Position numbers and translations under genes: made by a program. The notes beneath the pieces were generated by a model. That model did not search any database, was not told the DNA's origin, and worked only from the letters and a program-made list of their open reading frames with translations. From Gammaproteobacteria bacterium (GTDB taxonomy: Bacteria > Pseudomonadota > Gammaproteobacteria > Thiotrichales > Thiotrichaceae), in the NCBI GenBank assembly GCA_018822845.1, contig JAHJJD010000026.1, positions 1-47,154 of the forward strand: a stretch of 47,154 nucleotides of DNA, given 5' to 3'. This document shows, one piece after another, positions 25,581-35,464 of this stretch. Each line of letters begins with the position of its first letter. The first letter of the stretch is position 1.

Positions 25581-26372
25581 TTACCCGGCTTGACCGGTAT
25601 CAGCAGGTTTCTTCCCGCTATTCTGGCTTTCCATCCAGCCCTGGAAAGACTTCATCATGTCGATCGGTAGCGGAAATACGATAGTCGTGGTGTTCTCGGT
25701 GGAGATGTCACTGAGCGTTTGCAGGTAACGCAATTGCAGGGCCTGCGGGTTACCAGCAAGGACATCGGCAGCGCCGCGCAGCTTTTCGGATGCCTGCAAT
25801 TCGCCTTCTGCATGGATGACCTTGGCACGACGTTCGCGCTCGGCTTCGGCCTGCTTGGCAATGGCGCGGATCATGCTTTCGTCGAGGTCGATGTGCTTGA
25901 TTTCCACGTTGGTTACCTTGATGCCCCAAGCGGCGGTCTGCTCTTCAAGGCTTTGCTGGATGTCGATATTGAGCTTGTCACGTTTGGAAAGCATTTCATC
26001 CAGATCGTGCTGACCGAGGACGGAGCGTAAGGTGGTCTGTGCCAACTGGCTGGTGGCCATGTAATAGTCTTCCACCTGAATGATGGCGCGTTCCGGGTCG
26101 ACCACGCGGAAATACAGCACCGCGCTGACATGCACGGTCACGTTGTCGCGTGAAATTACATCCTGCTTGGCGATGTCCATCGTCACTACGCGCAGGTCGA
26201 CCTTGACCATGCGCTGGATGCCGGGAATGATGATAATCAACCCCGGCCCCTTGACCGCCTGGAAACGCCCCAGAAAAAACACTACGCCGCGTTCGTATTC
26301 GTTGAGAATCTTGATCGCGGAAAACAGGATTGCGCCCAGCAATATCAGCGGGGCAAGGTATTCGACAAACAT
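25581..26372 (-). CDS. slipin/stomatin-like SPFH protein
   Basis: This 263-residue SPFH (band 7) protein has an N-terminal hydrophobic hairpin ([18 protein letters not shown]), then the stomatin core [56 protein letters not shown] and the coiled-coil [20 protein letters not shown]. It starts within the stop of nfeD (TGATG overlap), the classic pairing in which the NfeD protease and the slipin act together on membrane microdomains. Its C-terminus ends in a short hydrophilic tail. Confidence 0.93.
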   Translation of the reverse strand: MFVEYLAPLILLGAILFSAIKILNEYERGVVFFLGRFQAVKGPGLIIIIPGIQRMVKVDLRVVTMDIAKQDVISRDNVTVHVSAVLYFRVVDPERAIIQVEDYYMATSQLAQTTLRSVLGQHDLDEMLSKRDKLNIDIQQSLEEQTAAWGIKVTNVEIKHIDLDESMIRAIAKQAEAERERRAKVIHAEGELQASEKLRGAADVLAGNPQALQLRYLQTLSDISTENTTTIVFPLPIDMMKSFQGWMESQNSGKKPADTGQAG

Positions 26373-27712
26373 CAGCTTTTCTCCTTGGCTTGAACTTCCA
26401 GCACCATGTCATGCACGCCCAGCACTTCGACCGGCTGCCCTGCGTGCACCGGGCTTGCGCTATGCGCAGCCCAGTATTCGCCATTGACGAAAACATGCCC
26501 CTTGCCGCTGAAGGCTTCGGTGGCCTTGCCCATCTGCCCGGCCAGGTATTCCTGCCCGCTGACCACTGGCTTGTGGCGCAGGCTGGTGAAACGGCTCAGC
26601 ATCCACAACAGGAACCCGCCCGCCACCAGCGCAATACCGGCAAACAATGGCAGGGAAACGGCCAGGTATTTGTCATCGAACAGGATCACCGCGCCGATCA
26701 CGAATGCAATCAAGCCGCCGACACCCAGCACCCCGCCGCTGGCGACAAAGAATTCCGTCACCATGAAACCGATGCCAACGATGATCAGCGCCAGCCCGAC
26801 ATAATTGACCGGCAGCATCTGGAAAGCGTACATCGCCAGCAGCAGGCAAATCGCCCCGGTCACACCGGGCAGGATAAAACCGGGGTTGGAAAACTCGATG
26901 ATCAAGCCATAAATACCGATCATCATCAGGATCAGGGCAATGTTCGGGTTGGTAATAATCCCCAGCAGTTCGGAACGCCAGTCCGGCTCAATCCGTTCCA
27001 CGGCGACATTGGCAGTGGTCAGCAGCATTTTCCCCGCAGTGGTTTCGACTTCGCGCCCGTTGAGCTGGCGCAACAGGTCGTCCAGATCGGTCGCCACCAG
27101 GTCAATCACATCCTTTTTCAGCGCCTCGCTGCCGGTCAGGTTGACAGCCTCACGCACCGCCTCTTCCGCCCATTCGGCATTGCGCCCGCGCAACTCGGCC
27201 AGGCCACGGATGTAGGCAGCGGCATCATTGACGACTTTCTTTTCCATGGTATCGGGTGGCGGCTCGGCTTTGGGCTGGGCATTTTCCGGCTCCGGCTGGG
27301 GCGGGTTCGGCATGCCCGGCAAACCACCGATCTGGATGGGCGTGGCGGAACCGAGATTGGTGGCCGGAGCCATCGCCGCAATGTGGCTGGCATAGATGAT
27401 GTAGGTTCCGGCACTGGCAGCACGCGAGCCGGAAGGGTAAACGAAAGTGGCGACCGGCACGCGCGAAGCGAGGATGGCACTGATGATATTGCGCATGGAA
27501 GTATCCAGCCCACCAGGCGTATCCATTTCCAGCACCACCAGCGAAGCAGATTCAGCCTCGGCACGCTCAATGCCGCGCACGATCAGATCCTGCGTGACCG
27601 GGCCGATTGCGCCTTCCACATGAATGACCAACACCTTGCCCTCTGCCAGTGCAGTCAGCGGCAGCAACAGCAGGGCTCCCAAAAGCACTATCAAACGAAT
27701 GCAGTAATGCAT
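26372..27712 (-). CDS. NfeD-family membrane serine protease (long form)
   Basis: The 446-residue protein has a signal peptide ([17 protein letters not shown]), a ClpP-like protease domain ([42 protein letters not shown] with the likely nucleophile Ser, and a downstream [18 protein letters not shown] with the candidate Lys), then four or five membrane helices (residues 230-370) and a C-terminal OB-fold ([14 protein letters not shown]). The archaeal homologue cleaves the C-terminus of its partner stomatin. It is translationally coupled to the slipin gene. Confidence 0.93.
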   Translation of the reverse strand: MHYCIRLIVLLGALLLLPLTALAEGKVLVIHVEGAIGPVTQDLIVRGIERAEAESASLVVLEMDTPGGLDTSMRNIISAILASRVPVATFVYPSGSRAASAGTYIIYASHIAAMAPATNLGSATPIQIGGLPGMPNPPQPEPENAQPKAEPPPDTMEKKVVNDAAAYIRGLAELRGRNAEWAEEAVREAVNLTGSEALKKDVIDLVATDLDDLLRQLNGREVETTAGKMLLTTANVAVERIEPDWRSELLGIITNPNIALILMMIGIYGLIIEFSNPGFILPGVTGAICLLLAMYAFQMLPVNYVGLALIIVGIGFMVTEFFVASGGVLGVGGLIAFVIGAVILFDDKYLAVSLPLFAGIALVAGGFLLWMLSRFTSLRHKPVVSGQEYLAGQMGKATEAFSGKGHVFVNGEYWAAHSASPVHAGQPVEVLGVHDMVLEVQAKEKS

Positions 27713-27807
27713 GAACCATCTCCCTGTGCATCAGCGGATACCCAGAGCATAGCAATGCATTGCGTCGTCTGCCATTGACAGCAGGAAAAACGGGGAAGTA
27801 GGCCGAC

Positions 27808-29439
27808 CTATGCCCGCGCGACCGGTAGTTCCAGAATGAATTCCGCGCCCGTCTGCGCATCCCCCAGACGGATATTGCCGCCGTAAGCCCTGAGGATCGA
27901 GACAATGATTTCCAGCCCGAGACCCGTACCGCCCTTGCTGCGCTTGGTGGTGAAAAACGGCGTGAAAACCTTGTCACGGTTGGCAGGGGAAATGCCTTCG
28001 CCATTGTCGAGCAGGCGTACTTGCAGCTTGTTTACCCAGTAGCGGGTAGACACCTCCATCCGCGTGGCACCGTGTTGCAGGCTGTTGTCCAGCAGGTTGT
28101 TGAAAACGGCCTCCAGCGCATCCGGCGCAATTGCCAGCGGCGTGCCCGGCAGGGCATTGCCGAAATGCAGCTCCAGCCCACGATCCTGATAGCGGCTTTT
28201 GAGCGCCTTGCAAATATCCGGCAGGATGCTGGTTTCCTTGCTGGTTTCCATGGCATCGGCACGCGCCAGTTCCAGCAAACGGTTGACCAGTTGCTTCATG
28301 CGCTGGGTGTCGTCCAGCAGGTTCTGGATGAATTTCTCAAGGCGTTCCGGCGGCATGGTATCCATGTGGTCGCTCAGCAGTTCCAGCGCCCCCTGCATGG
28401 CGGTCAGCGGCGTCTTGAACTCGTGTGATACGTGAGCAGCGAAACGGCGGATGTAGTCGGAACGTTCCGCCAGCGCGTGCGACATACCAGCAAAACTTTC
28501 CGAAAGCTGCGCCACTTCGCGGGTTACCGGGTTGCGCAATGGCTCGACTTCACGCTGTTCCCCCTGCCGCACCCGCTCGGTCTGCTGCAACAATTCGCGG
28601 ATCGGGCGGGAAACCGTGGATGAAACGAACAGTATCAACAAAACTGCCACCCCCAACAGGCTAAACGTGGCGATCAGCACTACACCCCAGTTTTCATACA
28701 AATACTTGCGGATGCTGACCGGGGTACGTGAAAGGTACACGACCCCTTGCAGGCGTTCATTTTCCTTGATCGGAAAAGCGGTGAAAACACGGATATGCGT
28801 GCCCCGGCTGATCGAATACAGCGGTGGTGGCGTCTCGTCGGAATTACGCACACGGATCACGCTGGCGTATTGCCCCGTCAGCGCCTGCTTCACTTCCGGG
28901 ACGTGTGCCAGCGACAAGCCGACCTCCTCACGCCCGGCAATGACTGTGCCATTGGCATCCAGAATGCGGATGCCGGTCAGCGTAACCTGTTGGGTATCCC
29001 GCATTATCTGCGCCAGGTGCTCCCCTAGCTTGCGCGCTAGCGGGTCGACGGCATGGGTACTGGGGCGGGCATCCGGGCGCGGCGGCGCAATCGGTTTAAT
29101 CAGGTCTACCCCCGGCTCCACTGGCGTGTAAAACGGGTCGCCTGGCCGCTTGGGTGCATACGGCGCATAAGGCTGGGTGAGGGAGCTGGAAAACTGGATA
29201 TAACCAAAATCCCTTTCGCGCTGCTGGTCACGCACCATCTGGCGGAAGGTGGCCGCCAGCACGGCGGACTGGGAAATCAGCTCCAGTTCGGTTTGCCGCA
29301 CCAGTTCGTTTTCATAAATACGGAAAAAATACAGGCCACCCAACGGCAAAGCCAACACCGTCAGCATCACAATCAGCAGGATACTGCGTAAGCGGAACCG
29401 TGCCTTGCGTGGTAGCGGCAAATGGGCGTTTATTGGCAT
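27808..29439 (-). CDS. two-component sensor histidine kinase
   Basis: The 543-residue kinase has one membrane helix near residues 17-40, a periplasmic region with a Pro-rich segment (residues 90-125), a second helix (VVLIATFSLLGVAVLLILFV), a HAMP domain (RPIRELLQQTERVRQGEQRE), HisKA with HVSHEFKTPL and an ATPase domain (NNLLDNSLQHGA, LLDNGEGI, KGGTGLGLEIIVSILRAYGG). Its start lies 10 nt inside the response regulator gene. The ligand is unknown; the layout resembles CreC/ChvG-like kinases but I would not assign a name. Confidence 0.92.
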   Translation of the reverse strand: MPINAHLPLPRKARFRLRSILLIVMLTVLALPLGGLYFFRIYENELVRQTELELISQSAVLAATFRQMVRDQQRERDFGYIQFSSSLTQPYAPYAPKRPGDPFYTPVEPGVDLIKPIAPPRPDARPSTHAVDPLARKLGEHLAQIMRDTQQVTLTGIRILDANGTVIAGREEVGLSLAHVPEVKQALTGQYASVIRVRNSDETPPPLYSISRGTHIRVFTAFPIKENERLQGVVYLSRTPVSIRKYLYENWGVVLIATFSLLGVAVLLILFVSSTVSRPIRELLQQTERVRQGEQREVEPLRNPVTREVAQLSESFAGMSHALAERSDYIRRFAAHVSHEFKTPLTAMQGALELLSDHMDTMPPERLEKFIQNLLDDTQRMKQLVNRLLELARADAMETSKETSILPDICKALKSRYQDRGLELHFGNALPGTPLAIAPDALEAVFNNLLDNSLQHGATRMEVSTRYWVNKLQVRLLDNGEGISPANRDKVFTPFFTTKRSKGGTGLGLEIIVSILRAYGGNIRLGDAQTGAEFILELPVARA

Positions 29440-30131
29440 GAGGCAAGTTTGTAACCTACTCCGTGAACGGTTTCAATCACGTTTTCACAACCAATGTCGG
29501 CAAATTTCTGGCGGATATGGCGGATATGGCTATCGATGGTGCGGTCGCTGACATACACATTGCCGTCATAGGCGCTGTTCATGATGCTGTCGCGGCTGAA
29601 CACGCGGGTCGGCTGGCGGGTGAACATTTGCAGCATGGCGAATTCGGTGGCAGTCAGACTGAGTGTCTCCCCACTCCAGCTGGCGATGTGTTGTTCCGGC
29701 TGGATATTGAGCTTGCCATGTTGCAGGGCACCTGTCCCTTCCTCAGTGACAGGCTGCGGCTTGATCTGCTGGGTGCGCTTGAGGATGACGTTGATGCGCG
29801 CCACCAGTTCGCGCGGGCTGAACGGCTTGGTGACGTAATCATCCCCACCGATTTCGAGACCGAGGATACGGTCGATTTCATCATCGCGGGACGACAGGAA
29901 CAGGATCGGTGCTTCGGAAAACTTGCGAATTTCACGGCAGACTTCCAAGCCATCCAGCTCTGGCATATTGATGTCGAGCACGATCAGGTCGGCAGACTGG
30001 GAACGGAAAGTATCCAGCGCCTGAAAGCCGTCCTCCACCTGGATAACCTGCATACCAGCCTTTTCCAGCGCAAAACTGATGACATCACGGATATGGGGGT
30101 CGTCGTCTGCAATGAGTATGCGTTTGTTCAT
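29430..30131 (-). CDS. OmpR/PhoB-family response regulator
   Basis: The start is taken at MNKRILIADDDPHIRD (30131), where the receiver begins; the frame is open further upstream but codes nothing recognisable. The 233 residues comprise a receiver with intact DDD pocket, phospho-Asp in LIVLDINMPELDG and Lys in YVTKPFSPREL, and a winged-helix domain (LTATEFAMLQMFTRQPTRVF, DRTIDSHIRHIRQKF). It is the partner of the overlapping kinase gene. Confidence 0.93.
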   Translation of the reverse strand: MNKRILIADDDPHIRDVISFALEKAGMQVIQVEDGFQALDTFRSQSADLIVLDINMPELDGLEVCREIRKFSEAPILFLSSRDDEIDRILGLEIGGDDYVTKPFSPRELVARINVILKRTQQIKPQPVTEEGTGALQHGKLNIQPEQHIASWSGETLSLTATEFAMLQMFTRQPTRVFSRDSIMNSAYDGNVYVSDRTIDSHIRHIRQKFADIGCENVIETVHGVGYKLASCQ

Positions 30132-30434
30132 GTCTCGTATGCACCGCTCCAAAATGTTGAGGTTAGTATAAAACATTGAGTGTAGCACCAGAAAGACATC
30201 GGACGCCGACCAGCGGGTGTCGCCACGCTGGCCGGTATCCGGGGGAGTCTCGGGCGTGTCAGGCCCACCGGAACAACTGACCTTAAATCCAAGCACATTA
30301 TTGTTATTGATTAAGCCAGTGACCGGTTTCAGTGAGTAGTGTCAGGAATGAATACTACTAATGAGTTGTGCAGGGATTGTCCTCCAGATGTGGAGAAACA
30401 GCAGAAATATTTTGCAGATTTTGTGCAGGATCAG
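30132..30434. other. intergenic stretch upstream of the response regulator
   Basis: These 303 bases hold no convincing gene. On the - strand a TATACT box (30170 to 30165) lies about 35 nt before the regulator start and could be its -10, but there is no good -35. The part from 30300 to 30434 is AT-rich and is the downstream flank of the DUF6489-like gene. Confidence 0.4.
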
Positions 30435-30677
30435 TTATTTTTCTGCGCCCTTTCCACCTGACAGGCCATTGAACAGGCTCATCCACTGCTTGAAAGCATC
30501 CGTATTGCTCATGATGCTGGCCTTGAAAATACCAGATGGATCAAAGCCTTCCGCACCTTCCTGCAATTTTTTCAGCATTTGCTCCATGACTTTCTGGTTG
30601 AATTCCTGCACATCCGGCAGGCCCATCAGGCGACGTAATTCTTCCGGCGTCATCTCTACATTAATATGCACGTTCAT
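30435..30677 (-). CDS. DUF6489-like small protein
   Basis: The 80-residue protein begins MNVHINVEMTPEELRRLMGL, with LPDVQEFNQKVMEQMLKKL following. This matches my memory of the DUF6489 family (short proteins with TPEEARAFFGLPDV-type openings) found in proteobacteria. It is amphipathic and acidic, with a predicted helical middle. Function is unknown. It is divergent from the TPR gene, sharing a 134-nt upstream region. Confidence 0.7.
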   Translation of the reverse strand: MNVHINVEMTPEELRRLMGLPDVQEFNQKVMEQMLKKLQEGAEGFDPSGIFKASIMSNTDAFKQWMSLFNGLSGGKGAEK

Positions 30678-30811
30678 AACGGTACTCCCTTATCTTGTTT
30701 GCATGGCAACATTTTGCCACAAATCCGTTACAACCACTTCACAAGCACAACCTGCGTAGCAATTTATTTTGTCTATACTTGAAGCTACACCTTGTCAGGG
30801 AGCACATAACA

Positions 30812-32719
30812 ATGAGCGAAGAAACCGCAGCTGGGGCAACAGAGCAGCCATCGGCACGCAAACGCATGGGCAAAATAGCCTGGGACACGGTCGCGCAATC
30901 CTTCGAAGGCATGCGCTGGATGACGGAAAAAACCGTCGGCATGTTGCGCCTGTTTGCCACCACCGCGCTGTTCCTGATCGTCATATTTGTGGTGTGGAAT
31001 GCCATCCAGAGCGCCAAAACCGTGGTGGTAAAACCGTTTTCCGTACCCAAACGCATGGTGGATACCCATGGTGACGCCGGGCGCATTGTCGCCAACATCC
31101 TCAAGCAGGAGCTGGTGGAAGCAGAAAAAGGCATCGCGCGGGTAATGAATCAGGACAGCAACGACAGCATTGCGTCCGAGATTTCCCCCTTCATCACTGG
31201 CGGCAACCAGCGAACCTATGTGCAAGGGGCGGCCAATATCAAACTGCCGGAAACCGGCATTTCCATTGACGACGTGGTGGAATTCCTCGCCAGCATTTTC
31301 GGGCGCGAAAACATTACCGGTTCAGTGTATGAAGACCAAGGCAAGCTGTACCTGCAAGTGGAACTCAAGGGCAGGATTTTCCTGTTTGCCCGCGATCTTG
31401 CAGACCGCGCTGACAAATCCCTCAATCTTGACCTGCTGGCCGACATGTTGCGCGAAAGCCGCGACAAAATCCTCAGTGTGGCGTCGGAGGAATACAACCT
31501 CTACTTCTACTGCACCGAAGAAACCGAGGACATCGAATACAAGAACGGTGACTACCAGAAATGGTTCGATTACTGCACCAAGTTGCGCAGCCGTGACATC
31601 AGCCCGGAAAAAGTCCGCCAGTTACAAACCGAGCTGGGCCAGCTTGACCCGGAAGATACCAACGGCAATGCAGTGCTGTCTTCGCATATCCTGACCCTGC
31701 TCAAAGGCAAGGTACAACAGAAAGCCGAGCTGCTGTGCCTCAACGGTGAAACCCCCAAAGGCGACGCAGGCTGCCAGCCGGAAACCAAAACAGCGCTGCT
31801 GGAAGTGCCAGTCCCGGCATTCATGGCACCCTCCCGCGAAGCACCTGCACCAGCGGCGGAAACCAGTGCGGAAGCCAGTGCGGAAACCCAGCCAGCAGAG
31901 GCAGCCGAAGACACGATAGTCATCGACCCAACACCTGCACCCGCACCTGCACCCGTTGCACCACCAGCCTTACCCGTGCCGGTCAAACAGCTTGAGGAAA
32001 AGTGCCGTGATGCACTGGAAACCGATAACAGCAGCGTCCTGCAAAGCGTCATCCAGCAAAGTGCTGCCACCACCAGTGTCAGCCCGCAAGACACCCGGCT
32101 TTCCAACCAACTGGAAGCGGACGCCACCACCCTGTTGCGTAACAAACTGTTCGACAAGGCCGCTGCCAGGTTTGAGGAATCCATCAAGGTCAATTGCCGC
32201 AATGTCTACGCCTGGGCCAACCTGGGCTACCTGTACACCAGGCCGGATAATCCGGGACGCGATCTGGAACAGGCGCAACAGGCACTGCTGATTGCCACCC
32301 GCCTGAACAGCACCAAGGGCTGGATCTGGAACAGCCTGTGCGAAGCAGAAGTCTATGCCAACACCGGCAACATGGAAGAAACCCTGAAAAGCAACAGTTG
32401 CCAGCAGGCGCGGGCGCTCGAACCGGTCAATGTAGTGCTGTATGACAAGCTGATTTACATTGCGATTGCCGATGAATACATGCGCCGCAACAAGTATCAG
32501 GAAGCCGCTGACGCTTACCAGAAATCCATGCAGACCGACAAAAAGCGCGACTGCCGGATGCAGGGCGTGCTGACCCAACTGGCGGCACTGGAAACGCAGC
32601 ACAACATCAGCGGCGCGCAGCAGGCAGCCTGCGCCATTATCAAGGATGCGTACACACCGCCGGATGCCCCGCCGAGTGAATGCACAGCGGAACTGGATGC
32701 GTTTGCGGCGGGCTGCTGA
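30812..32719 (+). CDS. membrane-anchored TPR-repeat protein
   Basis: The start at ATG 30812 has AGGGAG 9 nt upstream (635 residues). A single hydrophobic helix (LFATTALFLIVIFVVW, about residues 48-63) would place most of the protein outside the cytoplasm. A Pro/Ala/Glu linker (about 345-395, APAPAAETSAEASAETQPAE) separates an unrecognised domain from C-terminal TPR-like repeats (KLFDKAAARFEESIKVNCRN, NKYQEAADAYQKSMQTDKK). Part of this C-terminal coding sequence (32464-32511) recurs as a broken copy at 34461. Confidence 0.75.
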   Translation: MSEETAAGATEQPSARKRMGKIAWDTVAQSFEGMRWMTEKTVGMLRLFATTALFLIVIFVVWNAIQSAKTVVVKPFSVPKRMVDTHGDAGRIVANILKQELVEAEKGIARVMNQDSNDSIASEISPFITGGNQRTYVQGAANIKLPETGISIDDVVEFLASIFGRENITGSVYEDQGKLYLQVELKGRIFLFARDLADRADKSLNLDLLADMLRESRDKILSVASEEYNLYFYCTEETEDIEYKNGDYQKWFDYCTKLRSRDISPEKVRQLQTELGQLDPEDTNGNAVLSSHILTLLKGKVQQKAELLCLNGETPKGDAGCQPETKTALLEVPVPAFMAPSREAPAPAAETSAEASAETQPAEAAEDTIVIDPTPAPAPAPVAPPALPVPVKQLEEKCRDALETDNSSVLQSVIQQSAATTSVSPQDTRLSNQLEADATTLLRNKLFDKAAARFEESIKVNCRNVYAWANLGYLYTRPDNPGRDLEQAQQALLIATRLNSTKGWIWNSLCEAEVYANTGNMEETLKSNSCQQARALEPVNVVLYDKLIYIAIADEYMRRNKYQEAADAYQKSMQTDKKRDCRMQGVLTQLAALETQHNISGAQQAACAIIKDAYTPPDAPPSECTAELDAFAAGC

Positions 32720-32747
32720 GTACGGCTAATCCGGCGTGAACGTGCGT

Positions 32748-32767
32748 AATGCAGGCTTGATGGCCTC
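32748..32767 (-). pseudogene. relic of the dusC 3' end
   Basis: The 20 bases are identical to 34509-34528, which encode EAIKPAL near the C-terminus of DusC. They lie in the gap between the TPR gene and the ATPase-nuclease gene, on the far side of the ATPase-nuclease gene from the real dusC. Confidence 0.7.
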
Positions 32768-32783
32768 TTGTATCAGTGGTTGG

Positions 32784-32803
32784 CAGCGGGGATTTCCCCG
32801 CTG
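32784..32803. terminator. possible terminator hairpin after the TPR gene
   Basis: Arms CAGCGGGG (32784-32791) and CCCCGCTG (32796-32803) enclose a 4-nt loop. The downstream sequence is T-rich only in part (GGGTTTCTGC), so termination efficiency is doubtful. Confidence 0.4.
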
Positions 32804-32857
32804 GCAGGTGGGTTTCTGCTACACTGAATATACTGAAAATTGAGGTTAAGCAGGCTC

Positions 32858-34462
32858 ATGTCCAGACATTTCAATACCACCGGCCCGGTTATTGCCAGTG
32901 ATCATTATTGCATTGATCCCATGCAGCGACTGGATTGGGATGAAATTTCCTCACTCATTGGCGCTAAAAAGTTTTTTGTGCTGCACGCCCCTCGTCAAAC
33001 GGGTAAGACCAGCACGTTATTGGCAATGATGGATACATTGAATCAGTCGGGTGAATACATCGCGCTGTATATCAATGTTGAGTCGGCACAAGCCGCTCGT
33101 GGTGATGTGAGTTTAGGAATGCGGGCCATTTGGGGCGCATTGGCAGATAGCGCCTATTACCGTTTGCACAATGACTGTTTTAACCAATGGCGTGAGGAGC
33201 TGTGGGAAAAACACGGGGCAACGGGGGTGTTTAAAGCGGGTTTGAGCCGCTGGGCGCAACAAGCGGCTTTGCCTATTGTGTTGATGATCGACGAAGTGGA
33301 TGCCTTGGTTGGCGATACGCTGATTTCATTATTGCGCCAATTACGTGAAGGCTATATCGGGCGTCCCGGTGTGCCGTTTGTGCAAAGCGTCATCCTGTGT
33401 GGCGTGCGGGATGTGCGTGACTACCGCATCCATACTTCGCATCATGAAATTATTACCGGGGGTAGTGCTTTCAATGTGAAAGCTAAATCGTTGGTGATGG
33501 GAAGCTTGAGTCGTGCCGAAGTCGAAGCCCTTTATGCGCAACATACCGCCGCCACTGGACAAGTTTTTTGCTCTGAAATCTTTGCTGAACTGTGGGAAGA
33601 CACTCACGGTCAGCCCTGGCTGGTTAATGCCTTGGGAAATGAATTGACGTGGGAGGATAAAACCGCCCGTGACCGCACCACGCCGATTACCCTGGAACGT
33701 TACCGTGCTGCGCGGGAGCGTCTGATTTATTCCCGCACGACACACCTTGCGCAATTATCTGACAAACTCAAAGAAGCGCGGGTACGTTCGGTGATTGAAC
33801 CGATGCTCAAAGGTGCAGACAGTGACCAGTCGCTTAACCCGGATGATGTGGAATACGTGCAAGACCTGGGCTTGATTGAACGCGCCCGCAACGGGGCTAT
33901 CAGCATCACTAACCGCATTTATCAGGAAGTGATTCCACGTGAACTGTCGTGGGGTAGCCAGATGGCGATTACCCAAAATCAAGCGTGGTATCTGACTGCG
34001 CAACGGCGCGTGGATATGCCGAAGTTGTTAAATGCTTTCCAGCAATTCTTTCGTGAGAATGCCGAAAGCTGGCTGGAACGGTTTGATTATAAGGAAGCGG
34101 GGCCGCAATTGCTGTTGCAAGCTTTTTTGCAGCGGATTATCAATGGCGGTGGGCGCATCAACCGTGAGTACGGATTAGGGCGCAAACGTACTGACCTATT
34201 GATCGAGTGGCCTTTGGATGAAGAACAAGGCTTTTACGGTGACGTGCAGCGCGTGGTGCTGGAGCTAAAGCTGCTGCACAAAGGCTTGCCCGCTACCCTT
34301 GCCGAAGGGCTGGAACAAACCGCTGGCTATGCGGATCAATGCGGTGCGCAGGAAATGTATTTGATCATTTTTGACCGTAATGCCAACACATCATGGGAAG
34401 ATAAAGTGTGGCAGCGCCAGGAAAGTTGGCAAGGGCGGAGTATTGGCGTGTGGGGAATGTGA
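32858..34462 (+). CDS. AAA ATPase fused to a PD-(D/E)XK nuclease-like domain
   Basis: The 534-residue protein starts at ATG 32858. The N-terminal part is a STAND/AAA-like ATPase with Walker A APRQTGKTST (near residue 45) and Walker B LPIVLMIDEVDAL (near 145). The C-terminal 110 residues look like a PD-(D/E)XK nuclease: RKRTDLLIEWPL supplies the Asp, and RVVLELKLLHKG the ExK, followed by a helical GLEQTAGYADQCG and an MYLIIFDR strand. The family is common in genomes rich in mobile defence genes; the fold assignment is from motifs. It is bracketed by duplicated pieces of its neighbours. Confidence 0.8.
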   Translation: MSRHFNTTGPVIASDHYCIDPMQRLDWDEISSLIGAKKFFVLHAPRQTGKTSTLLAMMDTLNQSGEYIALYINVESAQAARGDVSLGMRAIWGALADSAYYRLHNDCFNQWREELWEKHGATGVFKAGLSRWAQQAALPIVLMIDEVDALVGDTLISLLRQLREGYIGRPGVPFVQSVILCGVRDVRDYRIHTSHHEIITGGSAFNVKAKSLVMGSLSRAEVEALYAQHTAATGQVFCSEIFAELWEDTHGQPWLVNALGNELTWEDKTARDRTTPITLERYRAARERLIYSRTTHLAQLSDKLKEARVRSVIEPMLKGADSDQSLNPDDVEYVQDLGLIERARNGAISITNRIYQEVIPRELSWGSQMAITQNQAWYLTAQRRVDMPKLLNAFQQFFRENAESWLERFDYKEAGPQLLLQAFLQRIINGGGRINREYGLGRKRTDLLIEWPLDEEQGFYGDVQRVVLELKLLHKGLPATLAEGLEQTAGYADQCGAQEMYLIIFDRNANTSWEDKVWQRQESWQGRSIGVWGM

Positions 34463-34507
34463 TTGCCAATGAATATAGCGCCGCAACAAGTATCAGGAAA
34501 CCGCCGA
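34461..34507 (+). pseudogene. relic of the TPR gene 3' coding region
   Basis: This stretch aligns with 32464-32511 of the TPR gene (GCGCCGCAACAAGTATCAGG is identical) with about five differences including a 1-nt deletion that breaks the frame. It begins at the stop codon of the ATPase-nuclease gene and is joined directly to the end of dusC. Confidence 0.75.
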
Positions 34508-35464
34508 TAATGCAGGCTTGATGGCCTCCAGCGCTGGCATCCGCTTGATGTGCTGGAACAGGCTGTCAGCCTCGGGGTATTGGCGGCGCAAATAGGTAAA
34601 CCACTGTTTGACGAAACTGGCCGCGTATTTGGGCGCGCGTGTTTCCAGATGGGCAGCATATTCCAGCACCAGCGGCAGCACTTCCGCCCACACCAACGGG
34701 CGGTAGTTTGCACCCGTGTGCTGGGCGTGGATGGCGCGGGCAAGGTCGGGGAAACTCAATGCGCCGCGCCCCAGCATCAGGTCGGTGCAACCGCTTTCCA
34801 CCTGGGCCTGGCGCGCATTGGCCGCTGACCAGATTTCACCGTTGGCAATCACTGGCAGGCTCAGCTTGGGTTTGACCTTGCCGATTTCTTCCCAGTAGGC
34901 CGGGGGTAAATAGCCGTGCTGTTTGGTGCGGGCGTGGATGCACAGTTCGGTCGCCCCGGCGGCTTGCACCCCCAGCGCGATGTCTTCCAGCAGGCTGCTG
35001 TCCTTGAAGCCGAGGCGGATTTTGGCCGTAACGGGAATGTGCGCGCTGACCGCTTCCCGCACTGTTTTGACGATGGCGTGTACCCGTTCCGGTTCGCGCA
35101 GCAGCACCGAACCGCCGTCGCTTTTGTTGACGGTGCGGGAGGGGCAGCCGAAATTGAGGTCGATGCCGGGGGCGTCAAGCTGTTCCAGCACTTGCGCGTT
35201 GAGCGCCATGCAGTCGGGGTCGCCACCCAGCAATTGCACGTACACCGGGGTTCCGGCGGGTGTTTTTCCACCGGTTAGCAGTTCGGGACAAGCGCGGTAA
35301 AATACCCGTGCGGGCAATGCCCGGTCTACCACGCGCACGAATTCGGTCACGCAGCGGTCATAGCCGCCGACGCGGGTGAGCAGGTCGCGCATGGTGTGAT
35401 CCATCACGCCTTCCATCGGGGCGAGGATCAGGCGCATGGGGACAGCAGGATAGCCAGCATTCAT
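34493..35464 (-). CDS. dusC: tRNA-dihydrouridine synthase C
   Basis: The protein aligns by eye with E. coli DusC throughout: LILAPMEGVMDHTMRDLLTR, CVTEFVRVVDRALPARVFYR, DLNFGCPSRTVNKSDGGSVL with the active-site Cys, IHARTKQHGY and PVIANGEIW. DusC reduces a uridine in tRNA (U16 in E. coli) using FMN. The ATG at 35464 overlaps the hipA stop as ATGA and gives 323 residues; an ATG at 35437 gives the usual start MRLILAPMEG. It lies in one transcript with a hipBA module. A 20-nt copy of its 3' end lies beyond the inserted ATPase-nuclease gene. Confidence 0.92.
   Translation of the reverse strand: MNAGYPAVPMRLILAPMEGVMDHTMRDLLTRVGGYDRCVTEFVRVVDRALPARVFYRACPELLTGGKTPAGTPVYVQLLGGDPDCMALNAQVLEQLDAPGIDLNFGCPSRTVNKSDGGSVLLREPERVHAIVKTVREAVSAHIPVTAKIRLGFKDSSLLEDIALGVQAAGATELCIHARTKQHGYLPPAYWEEIGKVKPKLSLPVIANGEIWSAANARQAQVESGCTDLMLGRGALSFPDLARAIHAQHTGANYRPLVWAEVLPLVLEYAAHLETRAPKYAASFVKQWFTYLRRQYPEADSLFQHIKRMPALEAIKPALSAVS

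Noticed and set aside
26330-27778. 482-codon open frame on the + strand
   Set aside because: It is antisense to nfeD and the slipin start; its His/Gln-rich translation is typical of a GC-rich shadow frame.
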